A stretch of 64,000 nucleotides of DNA from assembly GCA_002409745.1 (NCBI GenBank), contig DHOU01000037.1:161719-225718 (forward strand), read 5' to 3'. A program made the translations under genes and the position numbers. This document shows, piece after piece, positions 27,492 to 37,917 of this stretch (its first letter is position 1; each line of letters opens with the position of its first letter). The notes beneath the pieces were generated by a model. The model was given only the letters and a program-made list of their open reading frames with translations, searched no databases and was not told the origin of the DNA. This DNA comes from Bacteroidales bacterium UBA5382. Its GTDB lineage: Bacteria > Bacteroidota > Bacteroidia > Bacteroidales > Dysgonomonadaceae.

Positions 27492-28946
27492 TTATCCTAC
27501 ACTTCCTTCAAGACTTATTTGTAATAACTTTTGTGCTTCTACCGCAAATTCCATGGGAAGCTTATTGACTACTTCTTTTACATAACCGTTTACAATCAGC
27601 CCTACCGCCTCTTCTTGTCCCAATCCTCGTTGATTACAATAAAAGATTTGATCTTCACTGATTTTCGAAGTTGTTGCTTCGTGCTCCAGAATAGCCGTTT
27701 GATTTTGAATGTCGGTATAAGGGAACGTATGGGCTCCGCAATGATCGGTGAGCAATAAACTATCGCATTGTGAGTGGTTTCGCGCATTCTCGGCTGACTT
27801 TGCCACTTTCACCAATCCCCGGTAACTGTTTTGGCTACTTCCTCCTGAAATACCTTTTGATACGATCCGGCTACGGGTGTTTTTACCCAGATGAATCATT
27901 TTAGTACCGGTGTCGGCTTGTTGAAAATTATTGGTAACGGCAACCGAATAGAATTCGCCGACCGAATTATCGCCTGCTAAAATACAGGACGGATATTTCC
28001 AAGTGATGGCAGAACCCGTTTCGACCTGCGTCCAAGAAATTTTGGAATTATCGCCTTTGCAAAGGCCTCGTTTCGTCACAAAGTTATAGACGCCTCCCTT
28101 CCCGTTTTTATCGCCCGGATACCAGTTTTGGACGGTCGAATATTTTACTTCGGCATTTTTGTGCACGATGATTTCGACAATGGCCGCATGCAATTGATTC
28201 TCATCACGCATAGGGGCCGTGCATCCCTCCAAATAACTGACATACGCATCATCATCGGCTACAATGAGCGTCCGTTCGAACTGCCCGGTATTGGCCGCAT
28301 TAATGCGGAAATAGGTTGATAATTCCATCGGGCAACGCACCCCTTTCGGCACGTATACAAAAGAACCGTCGCTAAAGACCGCCGAATTAAGCGCAGCGTA
28401 AAAATTATCTTTATAAGGAACGACCGTTCCCAAATATTTTTTCACTAAGTCAGGATGATGAATGACCGCCTCGCTGAAAGAACTGAAGATAACCCCTTTC
28501 TCAGCCAAGACCTCTTTAAACGTTGTTTTTACCGATACGCTATCCATGACGGCATCGACCGCGACACCCGAAAGCTGCTTTTGTTCTTCGAGGGGAATAC
28601 CCAATCTCTCGAAAGTTCTCAGTAACTCGGGATCGACCTCTTCAAGGCTTTTCGGCCCCGGCTTTTTGTTTCGGGGGTCTGCATAATAGATAATATCTTG
28701 AAAGTCGATCGGCGGAATATTCAGATGCGCCCAATGGGGTTGTTTCATTGTCAACCAATGACGATATGCTTTTAGTCGAAAATCCAAAAGCCATTCGGGT
28801 TCCTTCTTTTTTGCTGAAATAAGACGGACGACATCTTCATTCAATCCTTTTTCGATAATTTCCGTATCGACATTTGTAACGAAACCATATTTATATTCGC
28901 TGTTCGTCAGCTCATTTAATATCACATCTTGTTCTGATTCTTGCAT
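27492..28946 (-). CDS. sufB: Fe-S cluster assembly scaffold protein SufB
   Basis: The 484-residue protein is complete, with SufB segments [34 protein letters not shown], and the C-terminal [16 protein letters not shown]. It is the scaffold of the SUF cytosolic iron-sulfur assembly complex with SufC and SufD. In many Bacteroidales it heads a sufBCD(S) operon. Here no sufC follows: the next 175 bases are non-coding, followed by the CDP-alcohol phosphotransferase gene. SufC and SufD must be elsewhere or encoded differently. Confidence 0.95.
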   Translation of the reverse strand: MQESEQDVILNELTNSEYKYGFVTNVDTEIIEKGLNEDVVRLISAKKKEPEWLLDFRLKAYRHWLTMKQPHWAHLNIPPIDFQDIIYYADPRNKKPGPKSLEEVDPELLRTFERLGIPLEEQKQLSGVAVDAVMDSVSVKTTFKEVLAEKGVIFSSFSEAVIHHPDLVKKYLGTVVPYKDNFYAALNSAVFSDGSFVYVPKGVRCPMELSTYFRINAANTGQFERTLIVADDDAYVSYLEGCTAPMRDENQLHAAIVEIIVHKNAEVKYSTVQNWYPGDKNGKGGVYNFVTKRGLCKGDNSKISWTQVETGSAITWKYPSCILAGDNSVGEFYSVAVTNNFQQADTGTKMIHLGKNTRSRIVSKGISGGSSQNSYRGLVKVAKSAENARNHSQCDSLLLTDHCGAHTFPYTDIQNQTAILEHEATTSKISEDQIFYCNQRGLGQEEAVGLIVNGYVKEVVNKLPMEFAVEAQKLLQISLEGSVG

Positions 28947-29074
28947 AGTTTTTACGTCTGTGACCGGTAAAGGTCGTTGTACACTGATAACCTAAAGCCC
29001 GATAATATCATCCGGGTTATTGGTTGAATAACAAAGCATCGGTATATTTTGTTTATTCGCAGCATTTGTTTGTG

Positions 29075-29105
29075 CAAAGGTAAAGTTTTTTGTTCAATTA
29101 TTGAA
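29075..29105 (-). promoter_or_regulatory. sufB promoter box with overlapping palindrome
   Basis: CAAAGGTA (29075-29082) is a minus-strand TACCTTTG box. Eleven bases upstream of it on that strand is the palindrome TTCAATTATTGAA (29093-29105), in the place of the spacer and distal box, as expected for an operator. A second palindrome, AATTGTT-4-AACAATT, is at 29132-29149, between sufB and yceI. Which regulator binds is not known. Confidence 0.5.
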
Positions 29106-29217
29106 GAAGTCAACATTCATTCGTCGCGTTAAATTGTTTGTGAACAATTATCTAATAGTGTTGTTTATTAGTAAAATCGGTTCATTATTAAAATTATAAA
29201 TAATAAAAAACAATCAA

Positions 29218-29796
29218 ATGAAAAAAACAACATTCCTGTTAGTATTCTTTCTGTTGGGAATCGCCTTGATGGCACAATCTACCTATAAAGTAGATCCGGC
29301 ACACACGTCCATAAACTTTAAGGTGAAACATTTAGGTATAACTTTCGTTCAGGGGAAGTTTGAAAAGTTCGATGGCGCTATTACCGGAGAACCCGACAAA
29401 GTGGAACAAGCGCGGATTTATTTCAACGTTGAAACGAATAGCATTAATACCAGTGTGGAGGCGCGTGACAATCATTTGAAAAGTGCTGACTTTTTTGATG
29501 TGGAAAAGTTTCCCGCGATGACTTTCGAGAGTACCGGTATCGAAAAAGTTGATGACCAGAACTACAAACTGAACGGAATTTTAGCCATTAAAGATGTTTC
29601 GAAGCCTGTAACGTTCGATGTGAAATACGGCGGAACAGTCACCGGACAAGACGGTGTTCAAACGGTCGGTTTTGTAGCAACAACGACTATCAATCGTTTG
29701 GATTATAATGTTGCTTATGATCCCGATGCCGCAACAATAGGCAAAGATGTCGTTATTACGCTTTTCCTCGAGTTTAAAAAGAGTTCCGACAAATAA
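29218..29796 (+). CDS. YceI family periplasmic lipid-binding protein
   Basis: The 192-residue protein has a signal peptide ending near AMAQS-like LMAQST, then the YceI lipocalin-like barrel, with YKVDPAHTSINFKVKHLGI at its start and the SADFFDVEKFPAMTFEST segment in the middle. The family binds polyprenoid or similar lipids in the periplasm. It has normal length and is divergent from sufB. Two MITE-like elements follow. Confidence 0.9.
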   Translation: MKKTTFLLVFFLLGIALMAQSTYKVDPAHTSINFKVKHLGITFVQGKFEKFDGAITGEPDKVEQARIYFNVETNSINTSVEARDNHLKSADFFDVEKFPAMTFESTGIEKVDDQNYKLNGILAIKDVSKPVTFDVKYGGTVTGQDGVQTVGFVATTTINRLDYNVAYDPDAATIGKDVVITLFLEFKKSSDK

Positions 29797-29802
29797 AATT
29801 AA

Positions 29803-29977
29803 ATGATTATCCGCAAAACGACCTAAAGGTAACCCCTCCGCTCGTTCCTCGCTTGTCCCCTTATGTTAAGGGGACAGTTGCGGAGTGCAACTTCTCTACT
29901 CTCCCCCTTACGATAAGGGGAGTATCGCGAAGCGGGGAGGGGTTAAAAAAGAAATTGGACGCTTTGCGGATAATCAT
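29803..29977. mobile_element. MITE-like palindromic element, 175 bp
   Basis: Perfect 15-base terminal inverted repeats (ATGATTATCCGCAAA at 29803-29817, complement at 29963-29977) enclose a second inverted pair (AACCCCTCCGC at 29831 and its complement around 29932-29944) and two inner hairpins of the form CCCCTTA..TAAGGGG. It has no ORF. A target-site duplication is not obvious. It lies directly after the yceI stop and may also act as a terminator. Confidence 0.7.
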
Positions 29978-30007
29978 ATAAAATTATAAGGATATAATTC
30001 AAGAAGA

Positions 30008-30208
30008 GGCTGTCTCAAAAGTAAAAACAGAAATGATTCTACTTACGATTTGTAAATGATCTCTCGCAGAGTACGCAGATACACGCAGATTTTTATGTGT
30101 GATCTGCGAAAATCTGCTTCCGATAGCTATCGGGACTGAGGGGAAACATTCTTTTTCAAGTTACAATCTGTTCCTTTCACTCTTTTAAAGATGACTTTTG
30201 AGACAGCC
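30008..30208. mobile_element. MITE-like element with GGCTGTCTCAAAAGT ends, 201 bp
   Basis: The 15-base ends GGCTGTCTCAAAAGT (30008-30022) and its complement (30194-30208) are a perfect inverted repeat. The ends look like those of insertion-sequence-derived non-autonomous elements in Bacteroidota. The inside has no ORF, a CAGAGTACGCAGATACACGCAGA stretch with internal near-repeats and a CCGATAGCTATCGG palindrome. It is 30 bases from the previous element. Confidence 0.7.
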
Positions 30209-30229
30209 CCTTTTTATTTGATTTGTGTG

Positions 30230-32455
30230 CTAAAAATAATATCCTATGCTCGCAAACGGATAAAACCCGAGCGAAAGCGAAGAGTATCCCAACTCTAAAC
30301 GGATAGGTCCGACAATGGTGTTTTGCGAGTAACCGATGTTCCCTCCCCAAAACAATTTACTGCCGGGTAGCTTATAGAACTGATCGTTATGCACGCTCAT
30401 ATTCGCATTGGCATGTAAAAAACGGTTTGGCGAAAGGGCGAACCGGAAATTTAACGCAACGGTCGCCACACTGTTTTTCATCATTTCCATCCCTCTCGAT
30501 CCCGGCAAAGCTATCTGCTGCGGAAGAGAATGCCCGTCGAACACGCCTCCCACATAATTGCGATAAATCGCCGGCACGCTGTCGTTAAAAATAATGCGCG
30601 CATTTACCGAAGGCGTTACGTACAATTGATCGGACAACTTGACCGGCTTCATAAACGACAATTGAAATACGCTCACCGGCAACCGGTGGTTCATCTGATA
30701 AAAATTATCCGTTAAGATAGCATAACGAAAAGAAAATAATTGTCCTGCCGTCGGATAATTACTCCTGTCCAAATTGTCATACATTCCTTCGAGGAAGTAA
30801 TTGACATATCCCTTATTGCGCATACCGGCGGCGGAGGTGCCGGACTGGTTTTGCAAGACGTCGAAATAGTGATAATATTCGAAGTTGACCCCCAAGTGCA
30901 GTTTCATATTGTAAAAGTGAAACTCGGAGAAATTCAGGCCGAAAGTATTTCGGGTAAAGCTATAACTGTGGGCCAGCTTTCCGCGATCGTAAAGACTCAC
31001 CCGGTTACGGCCGATGAAATACGATACCCCGCCTTTGTAAAAAATGCCCCGGTTGATGGAGTAATCGGCCTGAAGATAGGGGTTTTTACTCAATCGTATC
31101 CGTACATCGACCATCGAGCGCAACATGCTGTTGAACCGGATCGTCGTATTAGCCAGAATGGCGGCCATATCGTCGGTGTCGAACCGGATACCGAGGTTTA
31201 GCGTTTTGAAGTCCTTCTCTTTTACGTGAAAAACCAAGTCGAATACAGAGTCGCCCTCCAACTGATAGAATACCTTTGAGAACAAGTCGGTGCCATATAA
31301 TGAGGAAACCATATTTTCCAGTTCGCGGCGGGTGATTTTTTCACGGGGAGCAATGAAATTCAATACATACTTCTCATCTTCAGGCGATATCCCCTGAATG
31401 TCGATCTTTTGTATTTGCAGCGTGTCCATCGTGATGAAACGGTTCCGCACCGGCGGGGAAGAAGATGGGTAAGCAGAGACTCCCAGCGAATTTTTAAGGG
31501 CGATAAGCTCATCCCAGTGTGCTCGCGCCGCCTGTTCCCCCCGGGCGATGATGGTATCGGCAGCCGGTCCTTCGAAATCCATCATTCCGAAAGAGTGTAA
31601 ATCGGGAGCGATCAATATATCGGTATTCTTTATGTTGTTGTCCCACTTTTCTTTGCCGATGAAGTTTCCCAATTCCTCCATGATTTCCGACATGGAGCCC
31701 CGGTTTGCTTCGAGCGTCTTTTTATCTTTGGGAATAGCGACCCCGATCACCACATCGGCCCCCATCTTTTTAGCCAAATCCACCGGATAATTATTCACGA
31801 CCCCGCCGTCGATAAGCAGCATGCTGTCAATTTCTATCGGTGCGAACATGCCCGGAATGGCCATGCTGGCGCGCATCGCTTCGGCTAGTACCCCTTCGCG
31901 GAAAACGACTTCGCTACCCGTGCGCGAGTCCGCCGCAATGCATCCGAAAGGAATAGGCAAGTCGTCGAAATTCATCGGCTGATGGTAACCGAGAGTCAGA
32001 TTTAGGAAGAGGCTGTAGAGATTGTGTCCGCTGATGACACCCGAAGGCAAGCGGACCCTTCCCGATCGTTCTTTGAATTTCACTTCGTAAGGTAAGGAAA
32101 TGAGATATTCGGGCTTGCCCTTTTGCGAGAGGGGCAAGTTGGATCGGCGGACGTTATCGCTTAACAGAAATCCCCAATCTTGCATTTTCACGAGAGAATC
32201 TATTTGTCCGGCTTTGTATCCGACGGAATATAAACCGCCCACAATGGCGCCCATGCTGGTACCGGTAACGTAGTCGACCGGTATTCCGGCTTCTTCCAAG
32301 ACTTTCAACACTCCGATATGGGCGAATCCTTTGGCTCCGCCGCCACAGAGCACGACCGCTACTTTGGGGCGGTCTTTCTTTACTTCTTGCCCCATGACGG
32401 GACCGATTATATAAATGAAGAGAGCGATGATAAGAAGAAACAGTTTCCTATGCAT
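30230..32455 (-). CDS. patatin-like phospholipase with POTRA and outer-membrane barrel
   Basis: The 741-residue protein has a signal peptide (1-22) and a patatin domain with CGGGAKG at 37-43, the nucleophile Ser67 in GTSMG and the catalytic Asp216 in DGG. A POTRA-like segment (about 345-420) and a beta-rich barrel of the Omp85/BamA type (about 420-741, ending GYYF) follow. This is the layout of type Vd (PlpD-like) autotransporters, with a lipase passenger carried by its own barrel. Substrates are probably phospholipids. The passenger may stay attached since no cleavage site is evident. Confidence 0.9.
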   Translation of the reverse strand: MHRKLFLLIIALFIYIIGPVMGQEVKKDRPKVAVVLCGGGAKGFAHIGVLKVLEEAGIPVDYVTGTSMGAIVGGLYSVGYKAGQIDSLVKMQDWGFLLSDNVRRSNLPLSQKGKPEYLISLPYEVKFKERSGRVRLPSGVISGHNLYSLFLNLTLGYHQPMNFDDLPIPFGCIAADSRTGSEVVFREGVLAEAMRASMAIPGMFAPIEIDSMLLIDGGVVNNYPVDLAKKMGADVVIGVAIPKDKKTLEANRGSMSEIMEELGNFIGKEKWDNNIKNTDILIAPDLHSFGMMDFEGPAADTIIARGEQAARAHWDELIALKNSLGVSAYPSSSPPVRNRFITMDTLQIQKIDIQGISPEDEKYVLNFIAPREKITRRELENMVSSLYGTDLFSKVFYQLEGDSVFDLVFHVKEKDFKTLNLGIRFDTDDMAAILANTTIRFNSMLRSMVDVRIRLSKNPYLQADYSINRGIFYKGGVSYFIGRNRVSLYDRGKLAHSYSFTRNTFGLNFSEFHFYNMKLHLGVNFEYYHYFDVLQNQSGTSAAGMRNKGYVNYFLEGMYDNLDRSNYPTAGQLFSFRYAILTDNFYQMNHRLPVSVFQLSFMKPVKLSDQLYVTPSVNARIIFNDSVPAIYRNYVGGVFDGHSLPQQIALPGSRGMEMMKNSVATVALNFRFALSPNRFLHANANMSVHNDQFYKLPGSKLFWGGNIGYSQNTIVGPIRLELGYSSLSLGFYPFASIGYYF

Positions 32456-32574
32456 AGTTGTGTGATTTTGCTACAAATCTACGCAATTTTTGTTCCAAAT
32501 CCGATTCTCATGCAAGATAAATTTTAGGATGTTAAATATTTTTTTTATTAGTTTTGTTCTTCTATCTTTGTAGG

Positions 32575-32785
32575 AGTTTTGGTGTTCCGGTCTGAATTCT
32601 CAGAGCCGGAATGAAAAGGGAATCAGGTGCGAATCCTGAACAGACCCGCTGCTGTAAGCTCTTTTTAATTGACAATTAAAAAACATTTCGAACAACACTT
32701 TTGCCACTGTAGCTTTCATGGAAAAACAGGAAGAGGCTTCGGGAAGGCGTTCGAGAGATGAGAGTAAGTCAGAAGACCTGCCAGA
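32575..32785 (+). promoter_or_regulatory. cobalamin riboswitch upstream of btuB-like gene
   Basis: The sequence holds the conserved parts in order: GGTGTTCCGG with its complementary partner, GGGAATCAGGTGCGAATCCTG, GACCCGCTGCTGTAAGC, GCCACTG, GGGAAGGCG and the B12-box region AGTAAGTCAGAAGACCTGCC. TATCTTTG at 32563-32570 is the likely promoter box. By family knowledge, bound cobalamin turns expression off, so the downstream uptake genes are made when B12 is scarce. The start codon of btuB is about 120 bases further on. Confidence 0.95.
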
Positions 32786-32908
32786 ATTTGTAAAATGTTA
32801 ATAGCTTTCGGGGAATAAAGCTTGAAAACGACACGCAAACGATTTTATTTTTTATTATTTACGTGAGTCATTTTCAGAAAGCTTTACCGGGATTTATATT
32901 CGGTATAG

Positions 32909-34990
32909 ATGAACGTGTTAGGAAAATATGTGCATTTTTTGGCCGTTGCTTTGCTCGCAATGCCCGGCACCGTTTTATGCCAAAATTCTTCGGATACACT
33001 TCAAAACTTGCCCGAAGTGGTGGTTACGGCAAAATCATATAAAGAGGTTATTCCTGCGCAAAAACTGAATGGAAAAGAACTTAAAGCCTTAAACAGTTTC
33101 TCTGTGGCAGATGCTATTCGCTATTTCTCCGGTATTCAGATCAAGGATTATGGTGGAATAGGAGGCTTGAAAACCGTGAATATACGGAGTATGGGAACCA
33201 ATCATGTGGGCGTTTTTTATGATGGTATCCAACTCGGTAATGCGCAAAACGGACAAATCGATCTTGGTAAATTTTCACTCGATAACATAGAAGAGATATC
33301 CTTATATAACGGACAGAAAAGTGATATCTTCCAACCTGCAAAAGATTTCGGCGCTTCTGGATCGGTATATCTCCGTTCCCGAACGCCTTTTTTTGAGGGA
33401 AGCAAACGCCATAACCTGAAAGCGGTGGTAAAAACCGGCTCATTCGATTTGATCAATCCCTCCGTGTTGTACGAATACAAGTTCAACAACAACATAAGCG
33501 CTTCGGTGAATGGGGAATTTATATCTTCTTCCGGCAAATACCGGTTTCGGTATAAACGGGTAGCACCTATTACACATGAAGTAATGTACGATACTACGGC
33601 CATAAGGCAAAACGGTGATATCGAATCGGTGCGTTTTGAAGGCGGATTATATGGTACCATCCCCCGCGGATATTGGAAATGGAAAACTTATTTTTACGAT
33701 TCGGAACGGGGCATTCCCGGTGCCATTGTAAACAATGTTTTTAAACGGTCACAACGGCAATGGGATCGCAGTTTCTTTACGCAAGGATCATTTCAAAAGA
33801 GGCTTTCGTCCGACTATGAGATTCTTCTCAATGCTAAATATGCTTACGATTATATGCACTACGTAAGCCTCGATACAACTGGTATGCTGAATAGTCCTCT
33901 TGGTCCTGATGAAATACTTATCGATAATACTTTTCGTCAGTGCGAAAGTTACTTCTCGGTAGTCAACCGATATGCCGTCACCGGCAATTGGGATGTTTCC
34001 TTGTCCGCGGATATGCAGTATAATACCCTTACGTCGGATATGGACGGATTCGTTTTCCCGAAACGCATAACTTCTTTAATTGCGCTGGCTACAGCGGCCG
34101 ATTTCGGAAAGTTTAAAATACAGGCAAGTGTGCTCGCAACTTTTGTGCGGGAAAGAATCAATTCGGATAATAAGGCGGCAAACGATTCAGTAAAGGCGGC
34201 GCCCGACAAGCGAGAGTTCACACCTGCCTTTTTTCTATCCTATAAACCCTTTCACGACAGAAATTTTAATATACGGACTTTCTATAAGTATATCTTCAGG
34301 ATGCCCACATTCAACGACTTGTATTATACCGATATTGGCAATATCCATTTGAGACCCGAATTCACGCATCAATATAATATAGGAATTCTATACAATAAAT
34401 CCTACAAAACCGGTTTTTTGAAGGAATGGCAATGGCAAACGGATGCTTATTACAATGAGGTGACCGATAAGATTGTTGCTGTTCCCAAAGGCAGCGGACA
34501 GTACCGTTGGATGATGATGAACTTCGGATATGTAGAGGTTCGTGGAATGGATATTGCGGGTTCTGTGGTTTTTGAACCGGTGAAAGAGGTCCTTCTGAGT
34601 GTGAGGCTGACCTATACTTATCAGAAAGCACAGGATTTTACGCATCGAAAAAGCCCAGAATTGCAGAAAACCACCTATGGTGGGCAGATACCCTATATTC
34701 CTTGGCATAGCGGGTCGGCGATGGCAAGTATCACATACAAGAATTGGCAAGCGAATTATAGTTTTATTTATGTAGGGGAACGTTACCATACTTCGGCGAA
34801 CATCATCACCGAATATGAACAACCTTGGTACACGAATGATATCGCCATCGTCAGGAATTTGAATTATCGTAAAACGAATATACGCATTGCGGCTGAAATC
34901 AATAATCTGTTCAGTCAGGATTATGAAGTGGTACAAAATTACCCGATGCCTCAACGAAATTATAAACTCTCCTTGACCGTCGAATTATGA
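32909..34990 (+). CDS. btuB: TonB-dependent cobalamin receptor, BtuB-like
   Basis: The 693-residue protein has a signal peptide (about 1-25), a short N-terminal segment LPEVVVTAKSYKE that may be the TonB-contact region, a plug domain (ADAIRYFSGIQIKDYGG, then VNIRSMG, FYDGIQL) and a 22-strand-like barrel ending LSLTVEL. Control by a cobalamin riboswitch and the BtuG-like lipoprotein that overlaps its end by four bases identify the substrate as B12 or a related corrinoid. No carboxypeptidase-like extension is present. Confidence 0.92.
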   Translation: MNVLGKYVHFLAVALLAMPGTVLCQNSSDTLQNLPEVVVTAKSYKEVIPAQKLNGKELKALNSFSVADAIRYFSGIQIKDYGGIGGLKTVNIRSMGTNHVGVFYDGIQLGNAQNGQIDLGKFSLDNIEEISLYNGQKSDIFQPAKDFGASGSVYLRSRTPFFEGSKRHNLKAVVKTGSFDLINPSVLYEYKFNNNISASVNGEFISSSGKYRFRYKRVAPITHEVMYDTTAIRQNGDIESVRFEGGLYGTIPRGYWKWKTYFYDSERGIPGAIVNNVFKRSQRQWDRSFFTQGSFQKRLSSDYEILLNAKYAYDYMHYVSLDTTGMLNSPLGPDEILIDNTFRQCESYFSVVNRYAVTGNWDVSLSADMQYNTLTSDMDGFVFPKRITSLIALATAADFGKFKIQASVLATFVRERINSDNKAANDSVKAAPDKREFTPAFFLSYKPFHDRNFNIRTFYKYIFRMPTFNDLYYTDIGNIHLRPEFTHQYNIGILYNKSYKTGFLKEWQWQTDAYYNEVTDKIVAVPKGSGQYRWMMMNFGYVEVRGMDIAGSVVFEPVKEVLLSVRLTYTYQKAQDFTHRKSPELQKTTYGGQIPYIPWHSGSAMASITYKNWQANYSFIYVGERYHTSANIITEYEQPWYTNDIAIVRNLNYRKTNIRIAAEINNLFSQDYEVVQNYPMPQRNYKLSLTVEL

Positions 34991-36150
34991 AAAAAATATT
35001 TTTTTCATTCTTTTTGTCTTTCTCTTTGTTGGCATTTATGACCGGTTGCCGCGGCGACGTAGAGATAATTCTCTCGGAAGACATCAACGTGGATGATCCT
35101 CAAATTATAAAAGGATATAAGGGCTTTTATCTGCTCAATGAGGGGAACATGGGTACTAACAAAGCCACGTTGGACTATTTCGATTTTTCAAAAGGAATTT
35201 ATACGCGGAATATTTATGCTGAACGGAATCCGCATGTGCCCAAAGAACTGGGCGATGTAGGAAATGATATCGGGATATACGGCGACAAGCTCTGGGCCGT
35301 AATTAATTGTTCGCACAAGATAGAAGTGATGGATGCAGCAACCGCCAAACGTATCGGCCAGATAAATATACCTAACTGCCGGTATATAAAATTTCATAAA
35401 CAATATGCTTATGTGACTTCTTATGCAGGACCGGTAGTCATTGATCCTGATTATAAACAATTAGGGTATGTGGCGAGAATCGACACTAGTACACTTAAAA
35501 TAAAAGGCCGGTGTTTGGTAGGTTTTCAACCCGATGAACTGGAAATTGTGGAAGAAAAAATTTACGTGGCCAATTCGGGAGGATATATGGGGGCTGGGAA
35601 CACCGGAGGTTATGAGCGTACCGTTTCCGTAATCGATATTGAAATGTTCAAAGAAGAGGCGCGAATTGACGTTGCCTATAATTTGGAACGGATCAAAGCT
35701 GATAGCCGGGGCGATCTTTGGGTAAGCTCTCGCGGCGATTACAAGGGATTGCCTGCCCGCTTATTTTTTATTGATCGAGAGCAACAGAAAGTAACGGATA
35801 CTATTCCAATCGCTGCAACCAATTACTGGATTGATGAGGAATTATTGTATGTGTATGGAACTGAATATAGTAAGATTACGGAAAAATGGGATATTTCTTT
35901 CAGTATTGTAGATACGCGAACCCATGAAATAATATCCCGCAACATTATCACAGACGGTACCGATAAAGAGATGGAAAAACCATATGGGATTATGGTACAT
36001 CCCGACACAAAAGATATTTATATTACCGATGCAGGAAATTATGTAACTACCGGTATTCTATATTGTTTTGGTAAAGACGGTAAAAAAAAATGGAGTGTGG
36101 AGGCGGGAAATATTCCCGGACATTTCGCTTTAATTCCTATTTATAAATAA
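34987..36150 (+). CDS. btuG: BtuG-like surface cobalamin-binding lipoprotein (beta-propeller)
   Basis: The 387-residue lipoprotein has lipobox FMTGC and a seven-bladed-propeller type repeat pattern with GFYLLNEGNMGTNKATLDYFD, NDIGIYGDKLWAVINCSHKIEVMD, and HPDTKDIYITDAG segments, as in BtuG of Bacteroides. BtuG captures B12 with very high affinity at the cell surface and passes it to BtuB. Start ATGA overlaps the btuB stop. Function is by similarity of pattern and context. Confidence 0.88.
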   Translation: MKKIFFSFFLSFSLLAFMTGCRGDVEIILSEDINVDDPQIIKGYKGFYLLNEGNMGTNKATLDYFDFSKGIYTRNIYAERNPHVPKELGDVGNDIGIYGDKLWAVINCSHKIEVMDAATAKRIGQINIPNCRYIKFHKQYAYVTSYAGPVVIDPDYKQLGYVARIDTSTLKIKGRCLVGFQPDELEIVEEKIYVANSGGYMGAGNTGGYERTVSVIDIEMFKEEARIDVAYNLERIKADSRGDLWVSSRGDYKGLPARLFFIDREQQKVTDTIPIAATNYWIDEELLYVYGTEYSKITEKWDISFSIVDTRTHEIISRNIITDGTDKEMEKPYGIMVHPDTKDIYITDAGNYVTTGILYCFGKDGKKKWSVEAGNIPGHFALIPIYK

Positions 36151-36183
36151 AAATGAGAAGTTTAAATTCAAAATAAAATTATT

Positions 36184-37905
36184 ATGAAAACAAAGAGAAC
36201 AATTTCTTTTTTATTTTTATTCTGCTCTTTAGCAGTAATCAGTTTTTCTTGTAAAGACGATTTGCCTTTACCTGAGATAAACAATGTTGAAATTGAAGGA
36301 GGAGAAACCGTCGATGGTAAAGTGAAAATCACGGTGGGCGAAAATCTCACTTTTTCTCTGAAAATAGCGAATGTAGATATCAACAAGTATGAATGGTATG
36401 TCGATAATGAGTTGGTAAATAGTAGTGAGAAGTTTAAATTTACACCAGAAAAGCGCGGAGAGTATAAAATATCCGTAAAAGTGTATAATGGAGATGGAGC
36501 GGTTACGGAAAAAGCGATAGGGGAAATACAAGTGATAGACCCGGCTCCCCTCATTGAGAGTTTTACGGTCGAGAATAAGGCAGTAGAAGATATTATAGAG
36601 GTGCCTTACATCCCCGATTCGGTCGTTTTTAGGGTGAAGTCTTCCAACGTGGAAATAGCCGGATACAAGTGGTTGTATAATGAAGAAGAAATAGAAGATG
36701 CCAGTGTTGATACTTTGAAAATGCTTCCTAAATATTCCGGAAAACTAAAAGTTGTTTTAACCAATTTAGATGGGGTAACAACAGAACAAGAAGTAGGTAT
36801 AGAAGGCGCTTTCAAGGAAGGATTATTCTTGTTCGGGACGACAACGATTGGGTTGTCCTTTTATGATCCCGATACTGAAACCTTTTTCAGAGGAAAGGAC
36901 GGAGATATTTATCAGCAGATAAACAAGGAAGTATTAGGTGATGGCGGAATAAATGATTTCTTCATTTACAATAATAAAATTTATTTATTGGTTCCTACAT
37001 CGAAAGAGAAAAAAGCACGAGTGGTGATAGCCGATGCGCAAACACTTGCAAAAATAGACATTATTACTGCGGAAAACTTTAATACCCAAACACTCGGAGA
37101 GATTTATAACTTAGCTATCATAGACGATGATAAGGCATATATTGGAAATAACAAAAGTATTTCGGGAAACATATCCGGAGTGCGGGTACTCAACATGAAA
37201 GATAAAACCCTGTCTGAACCAATAGAAGGAACTGCCGGTAAGTTGGGTGTCGAAGGGCCAGCTTGGTCTCGAATGCTCAAAGTCGGAAATGATGTGATGG
37301 TCGGCTGTGGAAGTAAAATACAAATTATAGATGGTAATACCGATAAAGTAAAAAAGACGATAGAAATTGATAAAGATCGTCAGATTGTGGATATTGTTAA
37401 AGGCAAGGACAAAAATATATACGCGTTAGTAGCCGGGAAAGTAGATAAAAGTTCGGCCACTTGGTTATGGAATCCAGTCGCGACTACTTCACCTTCTGTT
37501 GTAAAAATTAAAAGCGAGGATTATTCCGTTGCAGGAGAAAATGAATTGTTGATAGATGGAAAAGGTATTACAATTAAATCAGGATTGCAGCATGCTAACA
37601 CAACAGTGTCACTCAAATCGGATGATATTTATTTTGTAGAAGGAGGCTGGAGTTCGAATAAAGTATATGTATATAACTATACCTCCGGTGTGGTAAAAGA
37701 ATTTACTGACAAATCGGGAAAATCAGGACTTCTCAGTTACTTCAGCGGATATATGGGAACGGATAAAGAAGGCAATGTTTTTATTCCAACCACCAATTAT
37801 ACACGATCGAGTGTCGGTAAATTCGGACAATTCGGAAGTTATTCCGAAGAAACATATCGTGTAAATGGTGACGCGAATGTTATTTCAACGTATCAATTTA
37901 ACTAA
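36184..37905 (+). CDS. lipoprotein with two PKD/Ig-like domains and a DUF5074-type propeller
   Basis: The 573-residue lipoprotein has lipobox SFSC, then two PKD/Ig-like domains (about residues 25-120 and 122-210, both with YKW or YEWYVDNE segments), then a DUF5074-like propeller (about 215-573) with INDFFIYNNKIYLLVP and YIGNN segments. It begins 33 bases after the btuG-like gene, so it is part of the B12 operon. A role as a second corrinoid-capture protein or as a partner of BtuG/BtuB is inferred from position only. Confidence 0.8.
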   Translation: MKTKRTISFLFLFCSLAVISFSCKDDLPLPEINNVEIEGGETVDGKVKITVGENLTFSLKIANVDINKYEWYVDNELVNSSEKFKFTPEKRGEYKISVKVYNGDGAVTEKAIGEIQVIDPAPLIESFTVENKAVEDIIEVPYIPDSVVFRVKSSNVEIAGYKWLYNEEEIEDASVDTLKMLPKYSGKLKVVLTNLDGVTTEQEVGIEGAFKEGLFLFGTTTIGLSFYDPDTETFFRGKDGDIYQQINKEVLGDGGINDFFIYNNKIYLLVPTSKEKKARVVIADAQTLAKIDIITAENFNTQTLGEIYNLAIIDDDKAYIGNNKSISGNISGVRVLNMKDKTLSEPIEGTAGKLGVEGPAWSRMLKVGNDVMVGCGSKIQIIDGNTDKVKKTIEIDKDRQIVDIVKGKDKNIYALVAGKVDKSSATWLWNPVATTSPSVVKIKSEDYSVAGENELLIDGKGITIKSGLQHANTTVSLKSDDIYFVEGGWSSNKVYVYNYTSGVVKEFTDKSGKSGLLSYFSGYMGTDKEGNVFIPTTNYTRSSVGKFGQFGSYSEETYRVNGDANVISTYQFN

Positions 37906-37917
37906 TATAGTTATATC

